A DNA stretch of 34,576 bases, taken from Polyangiaceae bacterium. GTDB taxonomy: Bacteria > Myxococcota_A > Polyangia > Polyangiales > Polyangiaceae. A model generated the notes under the pieces. The model worked only from the letters and a program-made list of their open reading frames with translations. It was not told where the DNA came from and searched no databases. The stretch spans positions 1 through 34,576 of the forward strand of contig WQYX01000043.1 of NCBI GenBank assembly GCA_009781005.1. The letters run 5' to 3'. Shown here piece after piece: positions 14,758 to 23,719 of the stretch; position 1 is the stretch's first letter, and every line of letters begins with the position of its first letter. A program made the translations under genes and the position numbers.

Positions 14758-15751
14758 CTTGAACGCACTGCGTGCCATCAGGGAGGATGGTGATGCCGTC
14801 ATCGTTCTCGACCAGACCTGTCTGCCGGAACAGACTGCCTTCGTGCGCCTGACTTCGCTTGCCGAGGCAGCGCAGGCCATTCGCACCATGCAGGTGCGTG
14901 GCGCGCCGCTGATCGGCGCGACCGCAGCCTATGGCGTGGCGCTGGCCTTACGCGCCGGTATTCCACTCGCAGAAGCCTGCGAAGTCCTGGCGGCGACGCG
15001 GCCAACCGCAATCAATCTGCATTGGGCCCTCGGGCGCATGAAGCGCGCACTCGAAAAGTCCCCCGCAGCAACCTATGCCGACGGGGCATGGCGGGAAGCA
15101 CGGGCCATTGCGTATGAAGATGCCGAAGCGAATGCTGCCATCGGCCGTCACGGGCTGCCCCTGCTGCAGGCCACGCCGCACAAGCCCGTTCAGGTGATGA
15201 CCCACTGCAATGCCGGCTGGCTGGCGACTGTCGCTCACGGTACGGCCTTGGCGCCGATTTACGCCGCCCACGCTGCCGGAATTGCCATGCACGTCTGGGT
15301 TTCGGAAACCCGCCCGCGCAATCAGGGGCTGCTCACCGCCTGGGAAATGCGCCAGGCAGGCATTCCGCACACCCTGGTTGCCGACAACGCGGCAGGGCTG
15401 CTCCTGATGCAGGCCAAGGTTGACCTCATCCTCGTCGGCGCCGATCGCATCGCGGCCAATGGTGACGTCGCCAACAAGATCGGCACCTATCTCAAAGCGC
15501 TGGCAGCGCAGGCGCATGCCGTTCCCTTCTACGTCGCCGCGCCAGTTGCCACCATCGACTTTGAATGTCCGAATGGCATGGCAATCCCCATTGAAGAGCG
15601 GGATGCCGCCGAGTTCGGCAAATCAGCCAGCCGGGGTGATACGCCGGTTGCCAATCCGGCATTCGATGTGACGCCTGCTGCACTGGTTTCCGGCATCGTC
15701 ACGGAACAGGGTGTATTGGCGCCCAAGTCACTCGCGGATATCCGGCGATGA
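14678..15751 (+). CDS. mtnA: S-methyl-5-thioribose-1-phosphate isomerase (MtnA), N-terminus uncertain
   Basis: Converts 5-methylthioribose-1-phosphate (or 5-deoxyribose-1-phosphate) to the ribulose form. Conserved blocks are VLDQTCLPEQT, MQVRGAPLIGATAAYGVALA, RPTAINLHWAL, VMTHCNAGWLATVAHGTALA (catalytic Cys), VADNAAGLLL and DLILVGADRIAANGDVANKIG (catalytic Asp), then GTYLKALAA. The body is full length. The N-terminus is odd: family homology begins only near codon 64 of the longest frame (LRAIREDGDAVIV), and the sequence before it reads better as antisense of another gene. A TTG at 14759 preceded by GGCAGG may be the native start (330 residues); ATG 14678 gives 357 and ATG 14567 gives 394. The downstream aldolase overlaps by ATGA. 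Confidence 0.88.
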   Translation: MENLQYHHADYDSEEHAEVRTLPRQAALNALRAIREDGDAVIVLDQTCLPEQTAFVRLTSLAEAAQAIRTMQVRGAPLIGATAAYGVALALRAGIPLAEACEVLAATRPTAINLHWALGRMKRALEKSPAATYADGAWREARAIAYEDAEANAAIGRHGLPLLQATPHKPVQVMTHCNAGWLATVAHGTALAPIYAAHAAGIAMHVWVSETRPRNQGLLTAWEMRQAGIPHTLVADNAAGLLLMQAKVDLILVGADRIAANGDVANKIGTYLKALAAQAHAVPFYVAAPVATIDFECPNGMAIPIEERDAAEFGKSASRGDTPVANPAFDVTPAALVSGIVTEQGVLAPKSLADIRR

Positions 15752-16383
15752 ACGAGCACGAACTCAAAGCAGCGGTACTCGCCACCGCGCGGCAAATGAA
15801 TGCCGAAAGGCTCAATCGCGGCGCGGCAGGCAATGTCAGCGTCCGCTGCGGCGCAGGTTTTCTGGTCACGCCGACCGGCATGACTTATGCGGCTTGCGAG
15901 CCGGATGACATGGTGCATGTCGGGCTTGATGGCCAAGCCGTGGGGCGGCGCAAGCCATCTTCCGAATGGCGCTTTCACCGTGATATCTACGCCGCCCGGC
16001 CCGAGGCCGGCGCGATTATCCACGCGCACGCGCCTTTCGCCGTTAGCCTCGCCTGCATGGGTTGCACGATTCCGCCCTTCCATTACATGGTGGCCCGTTT
16101 CGGCGGTAGCGACGTACGTTGTGCTGCCTACGCCACCTTCGGCACCCAGGCACTTTCGGATGCGGTACTCGCTGCCTTGCAAGATCGCTGTGCCTGCCTG
16201 ATGGCGCATCATGGCATGGTGGCCTTTGGGCACGATCTCGATCATGCTTTGGCGCTGGCAGTGGAGCTGGAAACCCTCTGCGAACAATACTGGCGCGTGC
16301 TGCAGATCGGCCCGCCGCGCCTCCTGGCGGATGACGAGATGGCGCGCGTGCTCGTCGCCTTCCGCGATTACGGGCGACAGTAG
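15748..16383 (+). CDS. Class II aldolase (fuculose-1-phosphate aldolase-like; candidate DHAP-shunt aldolase)
   Basis: A 211-residue zinc-dependent class II aldolase/adducin family protein. It has GNVSVRCGAGFLVTPTGM (phosphate binding), SSEWRFHRDIY (the Glu equivalent to the catalytic base in FucA), HAHAPFAVSLA and AHHGMVAFG (three zinc His), and IPPFHYMVARFGG with YATFGTQALSD typical of the fuculose-phosphate aldolase branch. The gene is coupled to mtnA by ATGA. In characterised DHAP shunts MtnA is followed by such an aldolase (Ald2), which splits 5-deoxy- or 5-methylthio-ribulose-1-phosphate into DHAP and an aldehyde. MtnB dehydratase belongs to the same superfamily and cannot be fully excluded, but the sequence blocks favour an aldolase. 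It ends 12 bases from the end of hypE, to which it is convergent. Confidence 0.82.
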   Translation: MNEHELKAAVLATARQMNAERLNRGAAGNVSVRCGAGFLVTPTGMTYAACEPDDMVHVGLDGQAVGRRKPSSEWRFHRDIYAARPEAGAIIHAHAPFAVSLACMGCTIPPFHYMVARFGGSDVRCAAYATFGTQALSDAVLAALQDRCACLMAHHGMVAFGHDLDHALALAVELETLCEQYWRVLQIGPPRLLADDEMARVLVAFRDYGRQ

Positions 16384-16395
16384 CAGGTTAACACG

Positions 16396-17445
16396 TCAAC
16401 AGATTCTGGGCAACTGCTCGCCTGCCAACCAATCCACCACGCGGCGACCGCCAAGCTTCGTCGTCATCTGCACGAAGCCGTGCGTGTCCGCGACAACCTC
16501 GCCGATCACACCCGCCTCGTGCGCCAGCGGATGCGCGCGCATCACCGCGAGCAGGCGTTCTGCGTCCTTGGGCGCGCAGATCGCCACCAGCTTGCCTTCG
16601 TTCGCCACATACAACGGATCGAGACCGAGAAATTCGCAGGCAGCTTCGATCGGCGGATTCACCTTGATCGCAGCTTCATCCAGCATCATCCCCACGCCGG
16701 ACTGTTTTGCAATCTCGTTCAGCGTAGTCGCCAGGCCGCCGCGCGTCGGATCGCGCAGCACGCGTAGTGCCGCGCCGCTGTCCAGCATGGCCGCGATCAA
16801 TCCGTGCAGCGCGGCGGTGTCCGACACGATGGGTGCGGAAAACTCCAGCCCTTCGCGCTGCGACAGGATTGCCATGCCGTGATCGCCGATCGTGCCGGAT
16901 AGCAGAATGCAGTCGCCCGGCTGTGCGCGGTCGCCGGAGAGCTCGACGCCGCCCGGCAGCACGCCCACTCCCGTGGTCGAAATGAATACGCCATCACCTT
17001 TGCCTTGCTGCACCACCTTGGTATCGCCGGTGACGATGGGCACGCCGGCCTCGCGCGCGGCGCGCGCCATCGATTCCACGATGCGCTTCAAGTCGGCAAG
17101 CGGGAAACCTTCTTCGAGGATGAACGAAGCCGACAGATACAGCGGTGTAGCGCCCATCACCGCGACGTCGTTGATCGTGCCGTGCACCGACAAGCAGCCG
17201 ATATCGCCGCCCGGGAAAAACAGCGGCGACACCACGTGCGCGTCGGTCGAGATCACCAGCCGGCCATTCGCTGCCGGCAGTATCGCGCCGTCGTTGCCTT
17301 GCGCGAGATACGCGTTGTCGAACGCGGCAGCGAATAATTCGCGAATGAGTTGCGCCATGGCGCGGCCGCCGGAGCCGTGCGACATGTCCACGCGACCGTG
17401 CTTGAAGTCGAGCGGGCGGACGTAGTTTGGTTTGACTGTAGTCAC
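16396..17445 (-). CDS. hypE: Carbamoyl dehydratase HypE
   Basis: HypE receives a carbamoyl group from HypF on its C-terminal cysteine and dehydrates it to the thiocyanate that supplies the CN ligands of the NiFe site. The protein ends in PRIC, the invariant tail carrying that Cys. N-terminal motifs are MSHGSGGRAM and ISTDAHVVSPLFFPGGDIG of the PurM-like ATP-binding fold, with VTGDTKVV and RDPTRGGLATTLNEIA further on. I use the GTG at 17445 because it overlaps the hypD stop as GTGA; a TTG at 17448 is also in frame. It is the last gene of the minus-strand hydrogenase operon. Confidence 0.95.
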   Translation of the reverse strand: MTTVKPNYVRPLDFKHGRVDMSHGSGGRAMAQLIRELFAAAFDNAYLAQGNDGAILPAANGRLVISTDAHVVSPLFFPGGDIGCLSVHGTINDVAVMGATPLYLSASFILEEGFPLADLKRIVESMARAAREAGVPIVTGDTKVVQQGKGDGVFISTTGVGVLPGGVELSGDRAQPGDCILLSGTIGDHGMAILSQREGLEFSAPIVSDTAALHGLIAAMLDSGAALRVLRDPTRGGLATTLNEIAKQSGVGMMLDEAAIKVNPPIEAACEFLGLDPLYVANEGKLVAICAPKDAERLLAVMRAHPLAHEAGVIGEVVADTHGFVQMTTKLGGRRVVDWLAGEQLPRIC

Positions 17446-18551
17446 CAAGCGGCCTCTCGGAATCTGCCGTAACTATAATGCGCCGCGCAGGCGCCTTCGG
17501 ACGACACCATGCAAGAACCCACCGGATTTTCCGGCGTGCAGACCGTGCCAAAAATCTTGCATTCCTGTGGGCGTTTCTGTCCGCGCAGAATGGCTGCGCA
17601 CTCGCAAGCTTTGTTGTCCGGCACGGCGGTGTAGCCAATACCGAATTTCCGCTCGGCATCGAACGCGGTATACGCCTCGCGCAATTTCAATGCGCTGTGC
17701 GGCACACTGCCGAGTCCGCGCCATTCGAAACTGTCACGCAGTTCAAACACCTCCGACACCAGTTTCTGTGCCTTGAGGTTGCCATCGAGCGTCACCGCGC
17801 GGGTGAATTCGTTTTCGACTTCCGCCCGGCCTTCGTTGATCTGCCGCACCAGCATCAGTATGGCCTGCATCACATCCAAAGGTTCGAAGCCGGCGATGAC
17901 GACGGGCTTAGCGTAATCGTTGGCGAACGGCTCGTAAGGCCGGCTTCCGATGACGGTCGAAACATGGGCAGGCCCCACAAATCCATCTAGGTTTACGCCA
18001 GTGTCATCCAACAGGATGGCATGCATGGCCGCTGGTGTCAGCACGTGGTTGCACAGAATGCTGAAATTTTGCAGTCCTTCATTTGCCGCCTGCCGCACTG
18101 CTACTGCGGTGGGCGGCGTGGTGGTTTCGAAGCCGATGGCGAGGAACACCACCTCGCGCTGCGGGTGCTCGCGCGCGAGCTTCAGTGCACCCTGCGTCGA
18201 ATACACCATGCGCACGTCCGCGCCGCCGGCCTTGGCGCGCATCAATGACAGATGATCGGAAGCTGGCACGCGCATCGTGTCGGCGTACGTGCAGAGGATC
18301 ACCTCGCGTGCGAGGCGGATCGCCTGGTCGATGCGGCCGATCGGCAGCACACACACCGGGCAGCCCGGTCCGTGAATCATTTGCACGTTGCGCGGGAGCA
18401 GGTCGGCGATGCCGTAGCGCGAGATGGCGTGCGTATGTCCGCCGCAGAATTCCATCAGGCGATAGGTGCGCCGTGGGTTGGCTTCGCGCGCGATGTTGGC
18501 AGCGATGTTGCGCGCGAGGCCGCTATCGCGGAATTCGTCCACGTATTTCAC
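17442..18551 (-). CDS. hypD: Hydrogenase Fe(CN)2CO assembly scaffold HypD
   Basis: A 369-residue scaffold that, with HypC, assembles the Fe(CN)2CO unit. Key motifs are [36 protein letters not shown], and the C-terminal 4Fe-4S ligands in [28 protein letters not shown] and EGACAAHY. All the usual cysteines are present. The start is GTG at 18551, overlapping the hypC TGA as GTGA. Confidence 0.95.
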   Translation of the reverse strand: MKYVDEFRDSGLARNIAANIAREANPRRTYRLMEFCGGHTHAISRYGIADLLPRNVQMIHGPGCPVCVLPIGRIDQAIRLAREVILCTYADTMRVPASDHLSLMRAKAGGADVRMVYSTQGALKLAREHPQREVVFLAIGFETTTPPTAVAVRQAANEGLQNFSILCNHVLTPAAMHAILLDDTGVNLDGFVGPAHVSTVIGSRPYEPFANDYAKPVVIAGFEPLDVMQAILMLVRQINEGRAEVENEFTRAVTLDGNLKAQKLVSEVFELRDSFEWRGLGSVPHSALKLREAYTAFDAERKFGIGYTAVPDNKACECAAILRGQKRPQECKIFGTVCTPENPVGSCMVSSEGACAAHYSYGRFREAAW

Positions 18552-18796
18552 GACGCGTCCAGTTCTTCCCGCAATTCGTCCAGCGCGCCCATCTCGGCAA
18601 ATGCCTGCAAGGTGCGTAACGCTTCCTCCTCATCCAGCTTTTGCAAGGCGTAACCGACGTGCACGATGACGTAATCGCCGACAGCGGCTTCGTCCACCAG
18701 CGCCAACGAGATTTCCTTGCGTACGCCTCCAAGGTTGACGATGGCGTTGCCCGGCGTGGTCAGCGATTCGATACGGGCGGGGATGGCGAGACACAT
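18548..18796 (-). CDS. hypC: Hydrogenase assembly chaperone HypC
   Basis: An 82-residue chaperone that begins [12 protein letters not shown]. The Cys after the initiator Met binds the iron unit and contacts the large subunit precursor. [17 protein letters not shown] is the conserved second half. It shuttles the Fe(CN)2CO group from HypD to the hydrogenase large subunit. It is distinct from its paralogue HupF at 24571-24864, which belongs to the uptake-hydrogenase-specific set. The gene lies two bases after hypF and overlaps hypD. Confidence 0.95.
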   Translation of the reverse strand: MCLAIPARIESLTTPGNAIVNLGGVRKEISLALVDEAAVGDYVIVHVGYALQKLDEEEALRTLQAFAEMGALDELREELDAS

Positions 18797-18798
18797 GG

Positions 18799-21114
18799 TT
18801 AGGTTCCTAGATGGCGTAAAGCGATGGCGGCCTGGCCGAAGGAGATGGCGCCGTCGTTGGGGGGGAGTTGGCGTGCATGGAGGACGCGCAGGCCTTGGGC
18901 GGACAGGTTCTTGGTTAGGGTGTCTGACAGGATACCGTTGAGGAAGCAGCCGCCGCCGAGGGCGATGGTGCGGATGTTTTGGTGTTGGCGGATTACCCAG
19001 TCAGTGAGGCCGGCGGCGATGGTGGTGTGAAATAATGATGCGCCATATGCAGCGTCGTTGCAGTCGGCGAGTTTTTCCAGCAGGGGGAGGAAATCGAGAC
19101 GAAGGGGGAGGGGGGCGACTGCTCTTTCATCATCAAGGATGGCGTAGATGTTTTCTGCCACCCTGCCATACCGTTCTGCCAAACTTTCCAGCAGCATCGC
19201 GGCATGACCTTCATACCCTTGTGTCTCGCATATGCCGAGCAGTCCTGCCGCCGCGTCGAACAAGCGCCCCATGCTGGTCGTCGCATGGCTATTCAGCCCG
19301 CTTCGCAGCATATCCCGTACGGTTGCCGCTCCCGGCTGCATCGGGAAGCACGTCGTAATTTCATTGCCACGGCCGAGGCTATGCAATGCCGCCGCTGCCA
19401 TACGCCAAGGTTCACGCGCAGCACGGTCGCCGCCGGGCAGCGGCAACGGGGTGAGATGGCCGATACGTTCGAAGACGGCTCCGTCCACGCGCAGGAGTTC
19501 GCCGCCCCACGCTCCGCCATCCGCACCCAATCCCGTGCCGTCCAACGCCAACCCGAGCACGGCTTTGGTCACGCCATGTTCCGCGCAGACGGCAGCAATG
19601 TGCGCATGATGGTGTTGCACGGCTAGGGCGGGCAGATCGTGTTCTGCCGCGTAACGTTGCGCGAACTGCGTGCTGTAGAAATCAGGATGGACGTCATGTG
19701 CCACTGCTTGCGGTCGCACGTCGAGAACGTCGCATAGGTAATCGACTGTTTCGTCCAGCATGTGCCGCGCGCCGGCATGATCGAGATCGCCGATGTGCTG
19801 CGAAACGAACGCCTCATCGCCACGCGTGAGACATATGGTGTTCTTCAAAAAGCCGCCGCAAGCCAGCACACTCGGCCCCGCAAACGGCAGCGCGATGCGG
19901 CGCGGCGTGTAGCCTCGCGCGCGGCGGATGAACGCGGGCGCGCCACCCTGCCATTTCATCACGCTGTCGTCGCAGCGGTGAAGGATGTCGCGGTCATGCG
20001 TGAGGAATACATCGGCCAGATCGGCGAGCGACGCGCGCGCCTCGTCGTCGTCCTTCACCAGCGGTTCGCCGCCCGGATTGGCGCTGGTCATCACCAGCGC
20101 AATCGTGTTGTCCGCTTCCAGCCAATCCGTGCCTTGCGGGCATCCCAGCAGTTCATGGAACAGCAGATAGTGCAGCGGCGTATAAGGCAGCATCAAGCCG
20201 ACGTGCGATAAGTTTGGCGCGATGCCGGGCAGTTCCGCGTCGCAGTCATCCGTTTTACGCAGCAACACGATAGGGCGTTCTGCGGAAGTCAATAAACCTG
20301 CCTCTCCCTCGTCGATATCGGCATAGCGCTGCGCCGAACGCAGGTTCAACACCATCACCGCAAACGGTTTTTGCTCGCGCCGCTTGCCACCGCGCAAGCG
20401 CGCTACGGCATCGTGGGTGCACGCGCACGCCAGATGAAAACCGCCTATGCCCTTGATCGCGGCGATCTGCCCGGTGGTCAAACATGCGGCCACGGCAGCG
20501 ATGGGATCGTTCGTTTCGCCAGTTGCGATAGGTCGCCACTGCGCATCGAACAACCGCAGACGTGGCCCGCACTCTGGACAGGCATTGGGCTGCGCGTGAA
20601 AACGGCGTGAAGCGGGGTCGTCGTATTCGCGTTGGCACTCCGGGCACTGCGCGAACTTCGCCATGCTGGTGTACGCACGATCATAGGGCAGCCGCGCGGT
20701 GAGCGTGTAACGCGGGCCGCACTGCACGCAGTTGATGAAAGGATGTCGGTAGCGGCGGTCGGCTGGGTCGAACAGTTCGGACAGACAATCCGAACAGACC
20801 GTCGTGTCGGGCGCAATGCCGGTGCTCACCGCGCCGTTGCGGCTCGCGGCGATGCGGAAGCCGTGCAGGTCGCCATGCGCATCTTGCAAATCATGCGTGA
20901 CGCTTTCCACGCGCGCCAGCGCCGGCGGTTCGTTTTGCAGGCGTTCGATGAGACGCATCACCTGCGGCGGCTCGCCTTCGACCGCGATCTCCACGCCGGC
21001 GCTCGAATTGCGCACCCAGCCGGCGAGGCCCAATTCATGCGCGAGCCGGTATACGAAGGGGCGGAAACCGACGCCTTGTACCTGGCCCGAGACTTTGATT
21101 TGGGCGCGGATCAT
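18799..21114 (-). CDS. hypF: Carbamoyltransferase HypF
   Basis: A 771-residue multi-domain enzyme that makes carbamoyl-AMP from carbamoyl phosphate and passes the carbamoyl group to HypE. Domains in order: acylphosphatase-like ([16 protein letters not shown], residues 1-90), two zinc-finger pairs (CSDC with [13 protein letters not shown] with CPECGPRL, about 108-185), YrdC-like (about 200-390, with [10 protein letters not shown]), and a Kae1-like carbamoyltransferase domain ([16 protein letters not shown], about 480, to the [13 protein letters not shown] end). All expected metal ligands are visible. One base separates the hypB stop from its ATG. Confidence 0.95.
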   Translation of the reverse strand: MIRAQIKVSGQVQGVGFRPFVYRLAHELGLAGWVRNSSAGVEIAVEGEPPQVMRLIERLQNEPPALARVESVTHDLQDAHGDLHGFRIAASRNGAVSTGIAPDTTVCSDCLSELFDPADRRYRHPFINCVQCGPRYTLTARLPYDRAYTSMAKFAQCPECQREYDDPASRRFHAQPNACPECGPRLRLFDAQWRPIATGETNDPIAAVAACLTTGQIAAIKGIGGFHLACACTHDAVARLRGGKRREQKPFAVMVLNLRSAQRYADIDEGEAGLLTSAERPIVLLRKTDDCDAELPGIAPNLSHVGLMLPYTPLHYLLFHELLGCPQGTDWLEADNTIALVMTSANPGGEPLVKDDDEARASLADLADVFLTHDRDILHRCDDSVMKWQGGAPAFIRRARGYTPRRIALPFAGPSVLACGGFLKNTICLTRGDEAFVSQHIGDLDHAGARHMLDETVDYLCDVLDVRPQAVAHDVHPDFYSTQFAQRYAAEHDLPALAVQHHHAHIAAVCAEHGVTKAVLGLALDGTGLGADGGAWGGELLRVDGAVFERIGHLTPLPLPGGDRAAREPWRMAAAALHSLGRGNEITTCFPMQPGAATVRDMLRSGLNSHATTSMGRLFDAAAGLLGICETQGYEGHAAMLLESLAERYGRVAENIYAILDDERAVAPLPLRLDFLPLLEKLADCNDAAYGASLFHTTIAAGLTDWVIRQHQNIRTIALGGGCFLNGILSDTLTKNLSAQGLRVLHARQLPPNDGAISFGQAAIALRHLGT

Positions 21115-21115
21115 G

Positions 21116-21964
21116 TCATTTCGCCGCCACCGCCCGCCGATAACCTTCGCGTATCCAGTCCAACCATTCTTCCATCCCTTCGCCGCTGGTAGCCGAAGTG
21201 CGAATCACACGGACGAGCGGGTTCACGCGCCGCGCATTTTCTTCCGCCAGCGCCGCGTCGAACGCAAGATAGGGAAGCAAATCACACTTGTTTAGCAACA
21301 TGATATCTGCGGCGCGGAACATATCGGGATATTTTAGCGGCTTATCCTCGCCCTCCGTCACCGACAGAATGGCAACCTTATGCGCCTCACCGAGATCGAA
21401 TCCCGCCGGGCACACCAGATTGCCCACATTCTCGATGAGCAACAGACCGTTGTCGCGCAAATCCAGTTGATCCATTGCGCGGCCTACCATCCAGGCGTCG
21501 AGATGACAGCCTTTGCCTGTGTTGATCTGCAACGCCGGCGCTCCGGCGGCGCGGATGCGCGCGGCATCGTTGTCGGTTTGCTGATCGCCTTCGATCACGG
21601 CGAGCGGCACGCTGCCGTTCAGCGCGGCGATGGTTTTTACTAGCAGCGTGGTTTTGCCGGAGCCGGGGCTGGAGACGAGGTTGAGCGCGAAGATGCCGTG
21701 CGCGGCGAAATAAGCGCGGTTCTGTTGCGCGTAAGCGTCGTTCTTGGACAGGATATCGCGCTCGATTCGTACCATGCGCGCCTGGCTGATCCCTGGCGCG
21801 TGAGCACCAGCGGGACCGTGATCATGGTCGTGCGCGTGGTCGTGACCATGCGCGTGATCATGGTCGTGCGTGTGATCATGGTCGTGGTCGTGCGCGTGAT
21901 CATGGCTGTGAGCGTGTCCGGCGATCAGCGTTTGACCCGTTCCGCATCCGCATGTCGTACACAT
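21116..21964 (-). CDS. hypB: Nickel-inserting GTPase HypB with long histidine tail
   Basis: A 282-residue GTPase that works with HypA to insert nickel. The N-terminus MCTTCGCG is the high-affinity Ni site. Residues about 17-49 alternate His with another residue (17 His in 33 positions), a nickel store seen in some HypB proteins. The G domain has [11 protein letters not shown] (P-loop), [25 protein letters not shown] and [10 protein letters not shown]. On the DNA the His tract is a low-complexity GATCATGGTCGTG-like array (about 21,820-21,915, plus strand) that could change length by slippage. A GGGAGA ribosome site lies between hypA and hypB. Confidence 0.96.
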   Translation of the reverse strand: MCTTCGCGTGQTLIAGHAHSHDHAHDHDHDHTHDHDHAHGHDHAHDHDHGPAGAHAPGISQARMVRIERDILSKNDAYAQQNRAYFAAHGIFALNLVSSPGSGKTTLLVKTIAALNGSVPLAVIEGDQQTDNDAARIRAAGAPALQINTGKGCHLDAWMVGRAMDQLDLRDNGLLLIENVGNLVCPAGFDLGEAHKVAILSVTEGEDKPLKYPDMFRAADIMLLNKCDLLPYLAFDAALAEENARRVNPLVRVIRTSATSGEGMEEWLDWIREGYRRAVAAK

Positions 21965-21980
21965 CGTTGTCTCCCATTCT

Positions 21981-22322
21981 CTACTCTACTTCCAGTTCCT
22001 TGACGCGCAGTGCGTTGCCGCCCGTCACCTGCAATTGATGACTGCCGCATAGCGGACACCCATCGAGCGATCCCCGCACCTCTACGGTTTGGCTACATTT
22101 CATGCACCAGGCTTGTCCTCGGGTCTCGACAATCTCTAGTTCGGCGCCGTCCGCGATGCTGTCACGCATCACCGCGTCGAAGCAGAAACGCATGGCGTCC
22201 GCCTCGACGCCCGCAAGCTGGCCGACTTCCAGCCACACTTTTTTCACGCGGTGAAAACTCTGATCGCGCGCCGCGTCTTCGATCAACAAGAGCACGCCTT
22301 CGGCTAGCGACATTTCATGCAT
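21981..22322 (-). CDS. hypA: Nickel metallochaperone HypA
   Basis: A 113-residue protein that starts MHEMSLAEG. The Met-His-Glu N-terminus coordinates Ni. The zinc knuckle is CMKC and CPLC (about residues 73-93). It delivers nickel with HypB to the large subunit. The gene overlaps the end of hupK by eight bases, so the hup and hyp genes form one transcript. Confidence 0.95.
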   Translation of the reverse strand: MHEMSLAEGVLLLIEDAARDQSFHRVKKVWLEVGQLAGVEADAMRFCFDAVMRDSIADGAELEIVETRGQAWCMKCSQTVEVRGSLDGCPLCGSHQLQVTGGNALRVKELEVE

Positions 22323-23391
22323 GGTGCATCTTCATCGTGTACTCCACGCACGGATCTAACGACAAGGTCACGCGCCGGGCTATTTCCATGACGCGCGCTG
22401 CATCGCGTTCCCGTAGATTCATCAAACCGGCGCGCCATGCACCGCGCGGATGAAAATTCCATTCCGTGGGCGCTACGATGCAATATTTCGCGATGTGCCC
22501 GCGCTCGATACGTGCATGGTGCATCAACATACCGCGCGCGGTGTGCACCAGCCCGAGCCCCGCGTTCGCTTCCGTGGCGAATCCGTGGATGCGCGGCGCG
22601 GTTTGTTCACTCGCCAGGTTGTTGGCGCTATCCAGCAGATCGTGCAGGCGAGCGATCAGCCGCGCCAGCAATCGGCTTCGGCGCTGCCGCAGGATATCGC
22701 GTAGTAGCGGTTCATGTTGCCAGCGCGCGAGCGCGCCTGTTTCCATGGGTCTGCCGGCGCAGTGCGGTTGCGCGAGACCGCTTTCGTATAGTTCCGTTAG
22801 TTCTGTGGTGGACCATTCTGGAAGCAGGTCGCATGTTTCCGTGCTGCCGCCGTGCTCCAACGCGCTCTCCAGCGCGTCGAGCGCCGCAACCACGGGCACA
22901 CACGATCCAGACTTGATCCATTCGATCAGCGCGGCATGGGAATCAAGCCGCGCCCATTCTTCGTGTGTCATGCCCGTCAGCGTTCGGTGCAGTTCGTCCG
23001 ACAACGCCCGCGCATCGCCGGCGCCGGCTGCGATGGCGTTCAGCGCGCCGTGCCAACGCACGAAAATCGCCTGTTGCTTCGACAAACCCAGCAACGCTGG
23101 CCAGTCCAGCAGCAGGCGCCACAGATGCTCCTGCATCGCTTCGCAAGCTGTCGCGCGGGAGCGCGTTTGCGTCGGTTCTCTACCTTGCGCGACCGCCGTG
23201 GCTGCCTCCGCAGCCGCACTCTGCGCTTTGCCGCACACACTAAACAGCAGCGATACGAGCTTCACCGCCTCCTGCGGCGTACGACCTTCCAGCATGCGAT
23301 CAGCGCGCGGTCGCGTAGACTTTATCGTGGCATCGCGCACCATTTCGCCGTCCCATGCGACGGCCAGTTCCAGTTTGCCGGCGCTGGCCAT
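22315..23391 (-). CDS. hupK: Hydrogenase maturation scaffold HupK/HoxV
   Basis: A 358-residue distant paralogue of the hydrogenase large subunit that holds the Fe(CN)2CO unit during maturation of membrane-bound enzymes. It starts MASAGKLELAVAWDGEMV. The C-terminal part keeps YCIVAPTEWNFHPRGAW and ends LSLDPCVEYTMK, like the large subunit DPC motif but with only one of its two Cys. The N-terminal CxxC of HupL is also missing. The ATG (23391) overlaps the TGA of the shortened hupJ in a TGATG. The longer open frame upstream is only the antisense of neighbouring reading frames. Confidence 0.85.
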   Translation of the reverse strand: MASAGKLELAVAWDGEMVRDATIKSTRPRADRMLEGRTPQEAVKLVSLLFSVCGKAQSAAAEAATAVAQGREPTQTRSRATACEAMQEHLWRLLLDWPALLGLSKQQAIFVRWHGALNAIAAGAGDARALSDELHRTLTGMTHEEWARLDSHAALIEWIKSGSCVPVVAALDALESALEHGGSTETCDLLPEWSTTELTELYESGLAQPHCAGRPMETGALARWQHEPLLRDILRQRRSRLLARLIARLHDLLDSANNLASEQTAPRIHGFATEANAGLGLVHTARGMLMHHARIERGHIAKYCIVAPTEWNFHPRGAWRAGLMNLRERDAARVMEIARRVTLSLDPCVEYTMKMHHA

Positions 23392-23489
23392 CAACGCCCG
23401 CCGCGCCCGCTGCTGACAGGCAAACCGGCCATGCGCGTGCGGGCGATTTCGTCGAATACAGTTTTCAGCGCAGACACTGCTTGATTCAT
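23391..23489 (-). pseudogene. hupJ: hupJ/hybE (HoxT) remnant, 32 codons
   Basis: A very short frame starts with ATGA overlap on hupI and ends with TGATG overlap on hupK. It reads MNQAVSALKTVFDEIARTRM, then AGLPVSSGRGGR. The ARTRMAGLPV block is the start of HybE/HupJ-type hydrogenase chaperones, which normally continue for about 130 more residues. Here the rest is gone and the remnant joins hupK directly. The neighbouring genes are in the usual hupI-hupJ-hupK order, so this is an internal deletion in the operon that kept translational coupling. It may now act only as a coupling leader. An assembly deletion is the other explanation. Confidence 0.65.
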
Positions 23490-23695
23490 TCGGGCAGCAC
23501 CATGAATTTGTATTTCGGCGCATCGCAATTCGGACAGCGCCATTGCCCGGCCAACGACGTAAACGGCGTACCAGGCGGAACATGCGTGGAGGGATCGCCT
23601 TGCTCCGGATCGTATACCCACCAGCAAATCCCGCATTCCAGCCGATCGGACGCGTCCAGCCGCTCGTCGTCGCCAAGATAGGAACCTTCAAACAT
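23486..23695 (-). CDS. hupI: Rubredoxin HupI/HoxR
   Basis: A 69-residue rubredoxin with two iron-binding pairs, LECGICWWVYDPEQGD and WRCPNCDAPKYKF. Rubredoxins of this kind inside hup/hox operons are needed for making or repairing the Fe-S clusters of O2-tolerant hydrogenases, especially the proximal cluster. That fits the extra cysteines in the HupS of this operon. The start at 23695 gives MFEGSYLGDDERLD before the domain. A gap of 24 bases follows hupH. Confidence 0.93.
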   Translation of the reverse strand: MFEGSYLGDDERLDASDRLECGICWWVYDPEQGDPSTHVPPGTPFTSLAGQWRCPNCDAPKYKFMVLPE

Positions 23696-23719
23696 GGTTT
23701 GCTGCTGCTCCGCGTGCGC

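Noticed and set aside
21820..21915. CRISPR-like array in the GATCATGGTCGTG repeats
   Set aside because: There are no unique spacers; the repeats encode the HypB histidine tract.
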